NCBI GenBank assembly: GCA_003214315.1
Contig: QCLU01000005.1
Coordinates: 1 to 64,000 of the forward strand
DNA length: 64,000 bases
Reading direction: 5' to 3'
From: Prochlorococcus sp. AG-418-D13
GTDB lineage: Bacteria; Cyanobacteriota; Cyanobacteriia; PCC-6307; Cyanobiaceae
A program made the translations under genes and the position numbers. Of this stretch, positions 41,412 to 51,522 are shown piece after piece. The notes below the pieces were generated by a model. That model was not told where the DNA came from. It saw nothing but the letters and a program-made list of their open reading frames with translations, and did no database searches. Position 1 is the first letter of the stretch; each line of letters begins with the position of its first letter.

Positions 41412-42831
41412 GATCCTTTAATTCTCCAATCAAATCATTAAGTACCTTTTTTGCATCCCCAAAGACCATAGAGGTATTTGACAGATCAAATAAATCATTT
41501 TTTATTCCGGAGTAACCTGCACTCATACCACGTTTAATTACAAATACCGTTCTTGCTTCCTGCACATCAAGAACTGGCATGCCATATAAAGGAGAAGAAC
41601 TATCATTTTTAGCTTGAGGATTCACTACATCATTTGCTCCTAAAACTAAAACAACATCCGTTGCTGGAAAATCAGGATTTACAACATCCATCTCTTTAAG
41701 TTGTTCGTAAGGAACATCTGCTTCTGCTAAAAGTACATTCATATGTCCAGGCATCCTCCCTGCTACAGGATGTATTGCGTAAACAACTTCAATACCATTT
41801 TGCTCTAGTTTTTTTGTCACTTCCCTTAAAGTATGTTGGGCTTGAGCTACGGCTAGACCATAACCAGGAACAATTATTACCTTGTTAGCTGCCTCTAAAG
41901 TCAATGCACATTCTTCAACACTGCAAGAAGTTATATTTGTGTATTCTGCTGAACCAGAAGAGGCTGTACTTTGTGCAGATAAAGATCCTCCAAAAAGAAC
42001 TGAGACCAATGATCTATTCATACCCTTGCACATTACTTGAGTAAGTATTAGACCTGCCGCCCCAACCATTGCGCCTGCTACTATCAAAAGCTGACTATCA
42101 ACAACGAAACCTGCTGCTGCTGCTGCAATCCCTGAATAGCTATTTAATAAAGATATAACAACTGGCATATCAGCTCCTCCAATTGGCAAAGTTACTCCAA
42201 TACCTAATAAAGAAGAAACTATAACTAAAAGCCAAATAGAACTTGTATTGCCGTTTATCAAATCAAAAAAGGCTATCAAGGAAGCAACTGCAAAAACAAT
42301 ATTTACAAAATGTCTAACTTTGCTCTGAGTCCATCCTGGAGTTGACAACCAACCCTGTAACTTTGCCATTGCCACTATTGAACCTGTGAAAGTTATGGCA
42401 CCAACAAATATAGAAACAGATATTGAGACTTCGTTAATCAGTGACTTAAAAAAATCAAAATTTTCTTGGCCACCAGATACAGGGAAAATAGCTACTCCTA
42501 AGGCCACTAAAAGTGATGACATTCCTCCGCAACCATTGAACAATGCCACTGTCTCAGGCATGGAGGTCATAGGTACTTTTTTCGCGAGTATTGCTCCGAA
42601 TAAACTACCTATGATTGATCCAATTATTATCCAAATCCAAGACTCAATAGCAATTCCAGAAGTTCCCAAATAATAAGAAAGTAATCCTATTACTGATAGC
42701 GACATTGCAAATGCAGCTAATCTATTTGCATCCCTTGCTGATTTTACTTTTGACAATCCTTTTATTCCCAAAGCCAGTAAAAGTACAGCTAGAAGGTCAA
42801 TAACGAATTTAATGATTACAGGTAGATTCAT
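41392..42831 (-). CDS. pntB: NAD(P) transhydrogenase beta subunit
   Basis: 479 residues. Eight to nine membrane helices, then an NADP-binding domain with VPGYGLAVAQAQHTLREVTK (Rossmann loop) and HPVAGRMPGHMNVLLAEADV. Couples proton movement to hydride transfer from NADH to NADP. Third gene of a pntA1-pntA2-pntB operon. Confidence 0.96.
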   Translation of the reverse strand: MNLPVIIKFVIDLLAVLLLALGIKGLSKVKSARDANRLAAFAMSLSVIGLLSYYLGTSGIAIESWIWIIIGSIIGSLFGAILAKKVPMTSMPETVALFNGCGGMSSLLVALGVAIFPVSGGQENFDFFKSLINEVSISVSIFVGAITFTGSIVAMAKLQGWLSTPGWTQSKVRHFVNIVFAVASLIAFFDLINGNTSSIWLLVIVSSLLGIGVTLPIGGADMPVVISLLNSYSGIAAAAAGFVVDSQLLIVAGAMVGAAGLILTQVMCKGMNRSLVSVLFGGSLSAQSTASSGSAEYTNITSCSVEECALTLEAANKVIIVPGYGLAVAQAQHTLREVTKKLEQNGIEVVYAIHPVAGRMPGHMNVLLAEADVPYEQLKEMDVVNPDFPATDVVLVLGANDVVNPQAKNDSSSPLYGMPVLDVQEARTVFVIKRGMSAGYSGIKNDLFDLSNTSMVFGDAKKVLNDLIGELKDLGVGEK

Positions 42832-42839
42832 GTTAAAAA

Positions 42840-43133
42840 TTACTTCTTATTTGATGGTTTACGACTAAACATCGCGAGCATTCGATCAGTTACAAAGAAA
42901 CCGCCTACAACGTTGAAAAGAGCAAATCCAAGAGAAACTGAACCAATGATTAAAAGTGGTACGTTACCTTCTGCTTTTACAATTAAAGTTAATGCTGCCA
43001 GCATTGTTATTCCTGAAATTGCATTTGCTCCGCTCATTAGAGGCGTGTGAAGAGTAGGAGGAACTTTTCCAATTAACTCGAGGCCCAATAAACTTCCAAG
43101 TAAAAGAACCCAAAGAAGACTTATAAAAGACAT
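42840..43133 (-). CDS. pntA2: NAD(P) transhydrogenase alpha subunit, membrane part
   Basis: 97 residues, three helices. TPLMSGANAISGITMLAALT is the conserved first segment of the alpha subunit's C-terminal membrane domain. In cyanobacteria the alpha subunit is split, as here. Lies between the soluble alpha part and pntB. Confidence 0.92.
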   Translation of the reverse strand: MSFISLLWVLLLGSLLGLELIGKVPPTLHTPLMSGANAISGITMLAALTLIVKAEGNVPLLIIGSVSLGFALFNVVGGFFVTDRMLAMFSRKPSNKK

Positions 43134-43145
43134 AATTTTAAAACC

Positions 43146-44297
43146 TCAATTTTCAAAAACTTTATTTTGAAGAACGACTCCTTCATCACTTAATAAACAT
43201 CCAGAAATGAGTTCGTCCTCTTTATCTAATTTAATTACACCATCTTTTATAAAAGGTGTAATCAAAGATGTTAGGTTCTTAGCATAAAGTGAACTTGCAT
43301 CATAAGGAACTGATGAGGGTAATTCTCCAGCTCCTATAAGTTTTACCCCATCTTTGATAAGAGTTTCATTTGATTTTGTTCCTTCACAATTACCTCCCTG
43401 AGAAACTGCCAAATCAATCACTACTGCGCCAGACCTCATTTTTTCAATCATGGGAGAGTCTATTAAAACAGGAGCCTTTTTACCAAGAACTTGCGCAGTA
43501 CAAATAGCAACATCAGCTTCAGATAAATACTTAGTTAAAGTTGCCTTCTGTTTTGAAAGGAATTCGGGTGTTACAGCTTTTGCATAACCTCCTGCCTCTC
43601 CTGGCTTTTCGTCCACTTCAGGTAGTTCTATAAATCTTGCTCCTAAGGACTCTACTTGTTCTTTAACAGCTGGTCTAATATCAGATACAAATACTATTGC
43701 ACCAAGTCTTTTTGCTGTCGCAACTGCCTGTAATCCTGCAACGCCTCCACCTAGAACCACTACTTTGGCAGGTTGGACTGTCCCTGCTGCAGTCATAAGC
43801 ATTGGAAAATATCTATCTAACTCGCTTGCAGCTAAAAGAACTGCTTTATATCCAGCGATATTGGCCTGTGAAGAAAGAACATCAGAAGATTGAGCTCTAC
43901 TAATCCTCGGAAGCAGCTCTAGTGATAAAGCTGAAATCTTATTACTATTTATAATCCTAAGAAGATCCTTATTACCATATGGGTTAAGAAGACCAAGAAG
44001 AATAGCGCCTTTCTTTAATTTAGTTAAATTATCCTCTGATGGAGTTTGAACACAAAATATTAAGTCCGCTTCACACCAAATTTTTTTATCTAAGTTACTT
44101 ACTATTATTCCGCCCGATTCTTCATATAATAAGTCACTAAATCCTGATAAATTTCCTGCTGAACTTTCAACATAAACTTCACATCCAAGGTTTTTTAATT
44201 TCTTTACTGCTTCTGGTGTAGCTGAAACTCTCCTTTCACCAGAGCTTGTTTCCGAAGGAATAAGTATCTTTGTCAATTTATTTATTTTTTTAAACAT
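43146..44297 (-). CDS. pntA1: NAD(P) transhydrogenase alpha subunit, soluble NAD-binding part
   Basis: 383 residues. Alanine dehydrogenase/PNT N-terminal domain, then KVVVLGGGVAGLQAVATAKR (Rossmann motif near residue 174). ALSLELLPRISRAQSSDVLS near 127 is the conserved RAQ loop. First gene of the operon. Confidence 0.95.
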   Translation of the reverse strand: MFKKINKLTKILIPSETSSGERRVSATPEAVKKLKNLGCEVYVESSAGNLSGFSDLLYEESGGIIVSNLDKKIWCEADLIFCVQTPSEDNLTKLKKGAILLGLLNPYGNKDLLRIINSNKISALSLELLPRISRAQSSDVLSSQANIAGYKAVLLAASELDRYFPMLMTAAGTVQPAKVVVLGGGVAGLQAVATAKRLGAIVFVSDIRPAVKEQVESLGARFIELPEVDEKPGEAGGYAKAVTPEFLSKQKATLTKYLSEADVAICTAQVLGKKAPVLIDSPMIEKMRSGAVVIDLAVSQGGNCEGTKSNETLIKDGVKLIGAGELPSSVPYDASSLYAKNLTSLITPFIKDGVIKLDKEDELISGCLLSDEGVVLQNKVFEN

Positions 44298-44402
44298 ACT
44301 AAATATAAATTGAAGAAAGTCAAAAGTCTTGGATTTTTGTTAAAAATATATTTTCTTTTCTATAAAAAATAGCTATCTAGAATATAGGTACTAATTAATT
44401 CA

Positions 44403-44981
44403 ATGAGTATAAAAGCAATCGAATGTCCTGATGGAGTATGTCATAGTCATCATGGTGGTCATGCTGTTCCAAGGCAAGCTATGCAGAAAAATCTAGAAAA
44501 GCATGGTAAAGACTGGTGCGAGAAATTAGCAGAGAGAATTTATGAAATGTCTGTAGATACATATTCACAGACAGTTATGCCCAGTCTCCACTCGGCAGGT
44601 TGGCAAAGGAGACATTTAGATTGGGAATTTAAGCTAAGAGAAAATGATTCTGAACCTGATGAAGCTCTTGTTGAAGGAATTATTAATGCCACAGAAAGCT
44701 TCCTAAGGAGTAGTGAGGTGCATCGATTATTTATTCAAGAATTAGTCCAGGGTACATTTGAAGAAGCAAATGACAAAAAAATAATTTCTAAAGCAATAAA
44801 ATCTATTATTGAAGAAGAAATTGTTAGTACGCTAAGAGAAAAGAAAGAAACTCTTTTGAAGAAAATATCTGCAAAATTAGTATCAGAAGAAAAAGTTAGC
44901 GAGGAACTTGCAATAAATTCAGCTAAAGAGGGTTTCGAGGAAGTAGAAAGGCTACTTGCAAATCACAGCGAAGCAGTTTAA
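44403..44981 (+). CDS. Conserved hypothetical protein with His/Cys-rich N-terminus
   Basis: 192 residues. The N-terminal IECPDGVCHSHHGGHAVPRQ offers two Cys and four His, a possible metal site. The rest is helical and acidic (SIIEEEIVSTLREKKETLLK). Similar proteins occur in other marine picocyanobacteria in my recollection, without known function. Single gene. Confidence 0.65.
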   Translation: MSIKAIECPDGVCHSHHGGHAVPRQAMQKNLEKHGKDWCEKLAERIYEMSVDTYSQTVMPSLHSAGWQRRHLDWEFKLRENDSEPDEALVEGIINATESFLRSSEVHRLFIQELVQGTFEEANDKKIISKAIKSIIEEEIVSTLREKKETLLKKISAKLVSEEKVSEELAINSAKEGFEEVERLLANHSEAV

Positions 44982-45136
44982 CCTCAATTCTTTATATTTT
45001 CTTTATATTTGTCGCAAAAATCCACTCAAATATAAATTAAACATTAAATTACTGTTTGAAAGTACAAAGTTGTAACTTATTAGACATTTGATATGTTCTT
45101 TGATGTGTTTACCTATATAGAACACTTTAAGCTTCA

Positions 45137-45361
45137 ATGGAAAATTTCATTAGAAAAAGGATCGATATTGCAACCTGTTGGGCTACTAATAGGATTTCTG
45201 TAATGGATACTTTAGAAAAATATGAAGATAGTTATGCAATCGCAGAAGAATTTAGAGAGTGGATACTACATATAGGAGAAAAGAATGAAAATTTAAGAGA
45301 TTCTGTTTTAAACTTCCCAAAGGAATTAAAAGAATTATTAGACCAAAAAGTAAACGACTAA
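45137..45361 (+). CDS. Small hypothetical helical protein
   Basis: 74 residues, soluble, starting MENFIRKRIDIATCWATNRI. Acidic helical middle and C-terminus. Function unknown. Confidence 0.6.
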   Translation: MENFIRKRIDIATCWATNRISVMDTLEKYEDSYAIAEEFREWILHIGEKNENLRDSVLNFPKELKELLDQKVND

Positions 45362-45440
45362 ATAATAAATTCATCTTGTAAAATTCGACCTTCATTATTC
45401 CGTCTTATTTATTATTATTAAAAATGATACTTGTAAATAA

Positions 45441-46817
45441 ATGGAAAATAACGAGAAGACTTCAAACGTAGAAAATGTTGTAATTATAGGTTCTGGGCCT
45501 GCTGGTTATACAGCTGCGATATATGCAGCACGAGCAAATCTTCAACCTTTGCTTGTAACAGGATTTAATTCAGGTGGTATTCCTGGTGGGCAATTAATGA
45601 CCACAACATTTGTTGAAAATTATCCAGGTTTCCCCGATGGAGTATTAGGTCCTGAATTGATGGACCTAATGAAGGCCCAAGCAGAAAGATGGGGGACAAA
45701 TCTATATGAAAGTGATGTTGTCTCAATTAATACTGATTTACATCCATTTGAATTAAAAACTTTAGAAGGGACTATAAAAGCAAACTCAATTATTATTGCA
45801 ACTGGAGCAAGTGCAAATAGATTAGGCGTAATAAATGAAGATGAATTCTGGAGTAAGGGAATAAGCGCTTGTGCAATTTGTGATGGAGCAACTCCCCAAT
45901 TCAGAGATGAAGAATTAGCTGTTATAGGAGGAGGGGACTCTGCATGTGAAGAAGCAGCATATCTCACAAAGTATGGAAGCAAAGTGCATTTGATTGTTAG
46001 ATCAGAGAAATTAAGAGCTAGCGCAGCAATGGTTGATAGAGTAAAAGCTAATCCAAAAATAGAAATCCATTGGAATACAAAAGTAGAGCAAGCTAATGGG
46101 TCTGAATGGCTTGAGAAGATAGAAACCATACACTCACAAGAGGGTAAAGGGGAAATCAATATTAAAGGTCTTTTTTATGCAATAGGACATACACCTAATA
46201 CAAAGTTTTTAGGAGGGAAAATTGATTTAGATAATAAAGGGTATATTGCATGCAAATCAGGCCGCCCAGAGACCTCTATTGAAGGCATTTTCGCTGCAGG
46301 TGACGTTGTTGATTCAGAGTGGAGACAAGGAGTTACTGCGGCAGGAACAGGCTGCATGGCAGCATTAGCTACTGAAAGGTGGCTAGCAGAGAAAAACTTA
46401 GCAAAAACTATAGTCAGAGAAACACCCGAACCAGAAAAAAAACTTAATACCTCAGATTTTAATGAAGATGAAGTTAATGAAAATACCTTTGATTCAAACG
46501 CTGAATGGCAAAAAGGCAGTTATGCATTAAGGAAACTTTATCACGAGAGCAAAAAACCTCTCCTAGTTATTTTTAGTTCCCCAAGCTGCGGCCCATGTCA
46601 TGTTTTGAAACCTCAATTAAAAAGGGTAATTAAAGAACTTGATGGTGCAGTTCTTGGCATTGAAATAGATATTGATAAAGATCAAGATATTGCAAAACAA
46701 GCTGGTATTAATGGTACACCAACAATTCAACTCTTTAAAGAAAAATTATTAAAAAAACAATGGCAAGGTGTTAAGCAAAGAAGTGAGTTTAAAGAAGCGA
46801 TAAAAAATATTATCTAA
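45441..46817 (+). CDS. trxB: NADPH-thioredoxin reductase fused to thioredoxin (NTRC-like)
   Basis: 458 residues. FAD loop [20 protein letters not shown] near residue 13, redox-active CAIC (CAICDGA near 148), NADPH loop [14 protein letters not shown] near 168 and FAD-binding AAGDV near 295. The last 110 residues are a thioredoxin domain with [13 protein letters not shown]. The fusion feeds NADPH electrons directly to 2-Cys peroxiredoxin and other targets, as in plant and cyanobacterial NTRC. Confidence 0.93.
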   Translation: MENNEKTSNVENVVIIGSGPAGYTAAIYAARANLQPLLVTGFNSGGIPGGQLMTTTFVENYPGFPDGVLGPELMDLMKAQAERWGTNLYESDVVSINTDLHPFELKTLEGTIKANSIIIATGASANRLGVINEDEFWSKGISACAICDGATPQFRDEELAVIGGGDSACEEAAYLTKYGSKVHLIVRSEKLRASAAMVDRVKANPKIEIHWNTKVEQANGSEWLEKIETIHSQEGKGEINIKGLFYAIGHTPNTKFLGGKIDLDNKGYIACKSGRPETSIEGIFAAGDVVDSEWRQGVTAAGTGCMAALATERWLAEKNLAKTIVRETPEPEKKLNTSDFNEDEVNENTFDSNAEWQKGSYALRKLYHESKKPLLVIFSSPSCGPCHVLKPQLKRVIKELDGAVLGIEIDIDKDQDIAKQAGINGTPTIQLFKEKLLKKQWQGVKQRSEFKEAIKNII

Positions 46818-46826
46818 AGTATCTTT

Positions 46827-47090
46827 TTATTTATTGTTTCTCTTAGGATTATTTTTATTAGTAGTAGGTCTAGCACCTGCATTTCTTTCTCTGTAAGTTA
46901 TCCTCCCTCTAGAGAGATCATAAGGACTTATCTCAACTAACACTTTATCTCCAGCTAATAATTTAATTCTAAATTTAGTCAATTTGCCTGCAGCTCTACA
47001 TAAACATTGATGTCCTTCAGGTTGTTCTAAGGTAACCAAATAAAATCCATTCCCCTGCTCTTTTTCTATTACACCTGAAGTTTCAATCAT
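46827..47090 (-). CDS. infA: Translation initiation factor IF-1
   Basis: 87 residues. Single S1/OB domain containing GVIEKEQGNGFYLVTLEQPE and ISPYDLSRGRITYRER. A basic tail of about 15 residues (NAGARPTTNKNNPKRNNK) extends beyond the usual 72-residue length. Confidence 0.95.
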   Translation of the reverse strand: MIETSGVIEKEQGNGFYLVTLEQPEGHQCLCRAAGKLTKFRIKLLAGDKVLVEISPYDLSRGRITYRERNAGARPTTNKNNPKRNNK

Positions 47091-47182
47091 TAATTAATCT
47101 TTTACTAAGTACATATTATCAGAAAAAGATTGGCCAAAATTGATTTAAAAAAAATTACATACGTAAAAATATGCAATTCAAT

Positions 47183-47395
47183 TCAAATTGAAAATTTAAT
47201 TTCATTAATTATTTGAAGTTGTCCATAGTAAAAATTTGCTTTCGCAATTTTTTCAGAATCTTCTAATTGATCAAAAAAAACAAACCCAAGGCTTTCCCAT
47301 AATGAAGATCCGCAGACATTATTCAATTCATTTTTTGCTTCTTTTGCAAAATTATCTAGTTTTCTTTCAAGGTTTTTAGACTTAGAAACAGACAT
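47183..47395 (-). CDS. Small hypothetical protein
   Basis: 70 residues, soluble, starting MSVSKSKNLERKLDNFAKEA; one Cys and mixed helix. No family recognised. Confidence 0.55.
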   Translation of the reverse strand: MSVSKSKNLERKLDNFAKEAKNELNNVCGSSLWESLGFVFFDQLEDSEKIAKANFYYGQLQIINEIKFSI

Positions 47396-47451
47396 AGGTC
47401 AATGATATTTAATATAGTACAAATATACTATCTGATTCTAAAATTGCAATA

Positions 47452-48414
47452 TCAAAAAGGTAATCTCTTTTTTTCTTCTATATTTAAATCTGCTTCCATT
47501 TCCTTTAATCTTTTAAGTATTTGTTGGTAGTACTCTTTTATATAACTGTCTAGTGAGGTAATATCTTCTTTTTTAAGTTCCAATATTTCGTAAGTTTTGC
47601 TCATGTCAGCATCTAATGATTCACCACTACTAGTTACTTCAGCGAAAGACAATCTTTCAGCAACATTTAAAGAATCTTGGAAAAAGGAAACTACTTTTTG
47701 AGTGACACTAATTAGAAAGGGGGAAACTCTAAAAATTTTCGCCTTCTTTTCACTAAATTTTTCACATAAAGATATAACTTCGTCTGAATCCCATGCTTTG
47801 GGACCAACTAATGGTAATGATGTTCTGTGAGTTTTTGGATTATTTACTGCTGCTACAACAACTTTCGCCATATCTTGAGTATTCATGTAAGCAATTTTAG
47901 TTGGAGTCCCACTCATCCATACTGCTTGGCTATCCAAAATTGGGATGGCGAATTGACCAATAACTCCTTGCATAAAAGCTGCGCATTTGAAGATTGTGTA
48001 GTCTAAATCAGATTTTTCAAGGAGTTTTTCAGTGCAAAATTTAATATCCATCAAAGGGACATTTCTAAATTTTTCAGTTAGAAGGATAGAGAGGAATATT
48101 ACTCTTTTTACATTTAAAGATTCACAAGCATTAAATAAGTTAAGTTTTCCATCCCAATCTATTTCATAAATACTTTTAGGATCATCTGGTCTGCTAGTCG
48201 CTGCATCAATGACTACCTCAATATCTTGCAATGCATACTCAATTTCAGAAGAATTTAATAAATTACCCTTCGTCAATTCACAACCCCATTCTTGTAGAAA
48301 GGAAGCTTTTCTTGGGTTTCTTACAAAGCATCTTACTTCATGTCCATCTTCTATAGCTTGCTTTGCTATTTGTCTACCAAGTGTCCCTGTTGCTCCTACT
48401 AGAAGAATCTTCAT
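47452..48414 (-). CDS. ycf39: NAD(P)-binding atypical SDR, Ycf39
   Basis: 320 residues. GATGTLGRQIAKQAIEDGHE at residues 7-26 is the cofactor loop, followed by VRCFVRNPRKASFLQEWGCE. The overall NmrA-like form matches Ycf39/Ycf39-Hlip partner proteins that deliver chlorophyll to D1 during PSII assembly. Lies upstream (transcriptionally downstream) of petM. Confidence 0.9.
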   Translation of the reverse strand: MKILLVGATGTLGRQIAKQAIEDGHEVRCFVRNPRKASFLQEWGCELTKGNLLNSSEIEYALQDIEVVIDAATSRPDDPKSIYEIDWDGKLNLFNACESLNVKRVIFLSILLTEKFRNVPLMDIKFCTEKLLEKSDLDYTIFKCAAFMQGVIGQFAIPILDSQAVWMSGTPTKIAYMNTQDMAKVVVAAVNNPKTHRTSLPLVGPKAWDSDEVISLCEKFSEKKAKIFRVSPFLISVTQKVVSFFQDSLNVAERLSFAEVTSSGESLDADMSKTYEILELKKEDITSLDSYIKEYYQQILKRLKEMEADLNIEEKKRLPF

Positions 48415-48471
48415 ATTTAAGATTTACTTAACCTGTAGACCATAACTCAAATTGTAATGTATTCGTGAGAA

Positions 48472-48570
48472 TCAATCTCCCTGAAACTTTAATAACAAAG
48501 CACCACCAACCAATCCTATTGGTATCAGAATCCAAAAGACTGCTGCAATACTAAAAATTTCTTTAGCCAT
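48472..48570 (-). CDS. petM: Cytochrome b6f complex subunit PetM
   Basis: 32 residues: [20 protein letters not shown] then [12 protein letters not shown]. Single-helix subunit VII. Same strand as ycf39 and 57 bases upstream of it. Confidence 0.92.
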
Positions 48571-48663
48571 AGTAATATTTAATGATTACTATAATTTACA
48601 TTCAATATACATTTATTTGTTAAAAAAGTAGATAATGCAAATATCTTGAAAATTTTTGAATAT

Positions 48664-49605
48664 ATGAATAATAATTTCAAAGAAAATATAAACTTACCTA
48701 ATTACTGGAATTGGAATGGTTTTAAAATTTGTTGGAGTGTTACAGGCGAAGATAACAAAATACCAATTATCTTTCTCCATGGATTTGGCGCTAGTCGAAA
48801 ACATTGGAGAAACAATTTAGAATATTTTGCGAAAAGGAATTGCGCCTCATATTCTTTAGATTTAATAGGATTTGGAGATTCAGATCAACCTGGGATTAGA
48901 CAAATTGGAAAACTAGATAATGAGATTTGGTCTAATCAAGTGAAAGACTTTATTGCTCAGGTGATAAGGCCAAAGAATTCTGGGAAAGTAATTCTTATTG
49001 GCAATTCCCTTGGATCACTAGTTGCTTTAACATGTGCTGTTTCATATGAGGATCAGATTGCAAAAGTTATTGCATCCCCGCTGCCAGATCAAATTCAAGA
49101 AAATAAAAAGTCGATAACAAAAAAATCATCATTTATAAAATTTCAAGATAAATTCATAAGAATATTTTTTATGTTTTTCCCTTTGGAGATTATTTTATTT
49201 TTAATAACCAAATTAGGCGTTATAAAACTGGGACTAAATTCTGCCTATTTCAAAAAAAATAATATTGATTGCGAACTAATAGATCTGGTGACAAAACCAG
49301 TTTTAAGGAAAACTTCAGCTAGATCATTAAGAGCAATGTGTATTGGGATGTCTTCAAGAGATGAAAAATTTCAAGCTTCTTACCTTTTGAGAAAACTTAG
49401 CACCTCAAAAAAAGTTCCTTTTTTATTGATTTGGGGAGAAAAAGATAATTTCATCCCTTTATTTGTTGGTAAAAAGATTGCAAATTTCCATAGATGGGTA
49501 AAATTAAAAATAGTATCCAATTCAGGGCATTGTATCCATGATGAAGATCCTTCAGTATTCAATAGAATCTCTTATGAATGGATTAGAGATTTAAAAACCT
49601 TTTAA
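48664..49605 (+). CDS. Alpha/beta fold hydrolase
   Basis: 313 residues from ATG 48664; a TTG at 48646 would add six. HGFGASRKHWRNNLEYFAKR (oxyanion region), GNSLGSLVALTCAV (nucleophile Ser) and C-terminal SGHCIHDEDP (catalytic His). Similar to the lipase/haloperoxidase-like hydrolases common in cyanobacteria; substrate unknown. Followed after 3 bases by ilvH. Confidence 0.85.
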   Translation: MNNNFKENINLPNYWNWNGFKICWSVTGEDNKIPIIFLHGFGASRKHWRNNLEYFAKRNCASYSLDLIGFGDSDQPGIRQIGKLDNEIWSNQVKDFIAQVIRPKNSGKVILIGNSLGSLVALTCAVSYEDQIAKVIASPLPDQIQENKKSITKKSSFIKFQDKFIRIFFMFFPLEIILFLITKLGVIKLGLNSAYFKKNNIDCELIDLVTKPVLRKTSARSLRAMCIGMSSRDEKFQASYLLRKLSTSKKVPFLLIWGEKDNFIPLFVGKKIANFHRWVKLKIVSNSGHCIHDEDPSVFNRISYEWIRDLKTF

Positions 49606-49608
49606 AAT

Positions 49609-50133
49609 ATGAAACATACATTATCAGTTCTTGTAGAAGACGAATCAGGAGCCTTGAGTAGAATCTCAGGTCTCTTTGCTAGAAGGGGATTCAATATAGA
49701 TAGCCTTGCAGTAGGACCTGCAGAATCTAAAGGGATTTCAAGGTTAACAATGGTAGTAGAAGGTGATGATGAAACTCTTCAACAAATGACTAAGCAACTT
49801 AATAAGTTATTTAATGTTCTGGGAGTTGTAGATTTTACTAATCTCGCAGCTGTTGAGAGGGAATTGATGTTACTAAAAGTTTCATCGAAAGAAGATACCA
49901 GAAGTAATATCCTAGATATAGTGCAGATTTTCCGTGCAAAAGTTGTTGATGTATCAGATATGGCTTTAACTCTCGAGGTAGTTGGAGATCCTGGGAAGTT
50001 AGTTGCTCTAGAGAAATTACTCGAGCCATATGGCATCCTTGAAATAGCGAGGACTGGCAAGGTAGCTCTTAAACGCTCTTCAGGAGTTAACACAGAAATG
50101 TTGAAAATAAACAAATATTCTCTAGAAATTTAA
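49609..50133 (+). CDS. ilvH: Acetolactate synthase small (regulatory) subunit
   Basis: 174 residues. ACT domain: [20 protein letters not shown] then [15 protein letters not shown], and [14 protein letters not shown]. Confers valine feedback on the large subunit. Overlaps the convergent PPIase gene by 4 bases. Confidence 0.96.
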   Translation: MKHTLSVLVEDESGALSRISGLFARRGFNIDSLAVGPAESKGISRLTMVVEGDDETLQQMTKQLNKLFNVLGVVDFTNLAAVERELMLLKVSSKEDTRSNILDIVQIFRAKVVDVSDMALTLEVVGDPGKLVALEKLLEPYGILEIARTGKVALKRSSGVNTEMLKINKYSLEI

Positions 50134-50741
50134 TTAGATATCTGGACTGCCTTGATATAGTCTTCTTTATTTATTTTTTTGAGGACATCTAATCCTTTAA
50201 TAATCTTTCCAAAAATCGAATATCTTCCATCTAGTTCTGGGATCTTACTAGTTACAAAAAAAAATTCAGTAGACGAAGACTTAATCTTACCGCTCTTAAC
50301 CATAGCTATTGAACCACTCTCAAAAGTACTAACTAAATTTTTAGTTTCATTAGGATTTTTTATTTGATAGTTATATCTTGGTTTAATTTCTTCTTTGAAT
50401 TTTATTTCTAAAGGTATTGATGGACTTGTCTTAATCAGGTTTTGTTTACGTTCAATAAAAAGTTTATTTTCTGGATTAACACCTCCATGTATAAACTTTA
50501 TTTGAGTAAGATTTATTATTTTATAAAATCTTTGATTTACGTAAATATTATTGTCTATGTTTTCCAGAAAGTTTGATACTGTTAGTGGGTTATCTTTACC
50601 AAATAATTCAACCTCAAAATCACCTTTTGTAGTTTTAAAGTACACCACTTTATTACTCTGAATACAATTAAATTTAAGTTTTTGGCAGTAATAATTTGAA
50701 TCAATCTCATTTTTATAATTACAAGCTTGCACAAAAAACAA
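50130..50741 (-). CDS. Cyclophilin-type peptidyl-prolyl isomerase, probably lipoprotein
   Basis: 203 residues from the TTG at 50741. The frame extends upstream to ATA at 50786, giving a lipoprotein-like signal: [20 protein letters not shown] then Cys. Cyclophilin core: [20 protein letters not shown] near residue 37, GGVNPENK and an [15 protein letters not shown] end. Some core residues differ from active cyclophilins, so activity is uncertain. The ATA overlaps the ycf4 stop in an ATAA junction. Confidence 0.8.
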   Translation of the reverse strand: MFFVQACNYKNEIDSNYYCQKLKFNCIQSNKVVYFKTTKGDFEVELFGKDNPLTVSNFLENIDNNIYVNQRFYKIINLTQIKFIHGGVNPENKLFIERKQNLIKTSPSIPLEIKFKEEIKPRYNYQIKNPNETKNLVSTFESGSIAMVKSGKIKSSSTEFFFVTSKIPELDGRYSIFGKIIKGLDVLKKINKEDYIKAVQISN

Positions 50742-50782
50742 AACCTGTATAAAAGATAATGTTTTTAAAAAATATTTTTTTT

Positions 50783-51340
50783 TTATTTTAAGCCCTCCAA
50801 ATTAACATCCAAAAATTTAGCTAGACGAGCTCCTTCTTCTTCAACTTGAAGCAGTGGTTTGAGTTCACCTGCTCCGCTTAAAGGGAGAGGTTTTTTTCTA
50901 CCTTTCAATACTAAAGCAATTCTTCTTCTGGGATTAAATCCTTCACTTATATCCAACTTAACTGATTTAATTTCATCGAAATTTAATTTAACTTCAATAT
51001 CTTTAAATAATCCTTTTCTTTTTATTTCTATAGATTTTGATGATTTATCAAAAAAATTACTTCCTGAACCAAAGTTTATGTAAACCAAATACCACAAGTA
51101 AAAATTTAATAAATTGGCTATTACTCCGTATGCGCCCATTATTATTCCTTGTGGGATAAACAATAAAGTTGAAGGATTTCCTAAAGGTAATAAATCCTTA
51201 CCTGTATAGCTAGATATAGAGGCTAAAAGAAAACCAATACCTCCTATAGTTAGCATGCCTCCAATAATATAATTTGAAATTTTTCTTGATCCACCAATTT
51301 TTTGTTCGATTTTATCGAAAGACGTGAGGTCTGAATTCAT
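50783..51340 (-). CDS. ycf4: Photosystem I assembly protein Ycf4
   Basis: 185 residues. Two N-terminal helices, then a soluble domain with RKGLFKDIEVKLNFDEIKSV and PLPLSGAGELKPLLQVEEEG, the Ycf4 C-terminal signature. Assists assembly of PSI. Divergent from psbD. Confidence 0.95.
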   Translation of the reverse strand: MNSDLTSFDKIEQKIGGSRKISNYIIGGMLTIGGIGFLLASISSYTGKDLLPLGNPSTLLFIPQGIIMGAYGVIANLLNFYLWYLVYINFGSGSNFFDKSSKSIEIKRKGLFKDIEVKLNFDEIKSVKLDISEGFNPRRRIALVLKGRKKPLPLSGAGELKPLLQVEEEGARLAKFLDVNLEGLK

Positions 51341-51522
51341 TTTTATCCTTTTTTAGAGCCTAATTCAGATAATTTAACAAACTAAGGGAGTATTCATACC
51401 TAATTTTTAATAAAAAAGTCAGGAAAGCTTTACAAGGCATTTCAGATATACAAATATTTCCCCACATTACTCTCAATCTTTGTTACAGTCACTGCGTATC
51501 CCGAAGCTAAAAACGATTTCTC

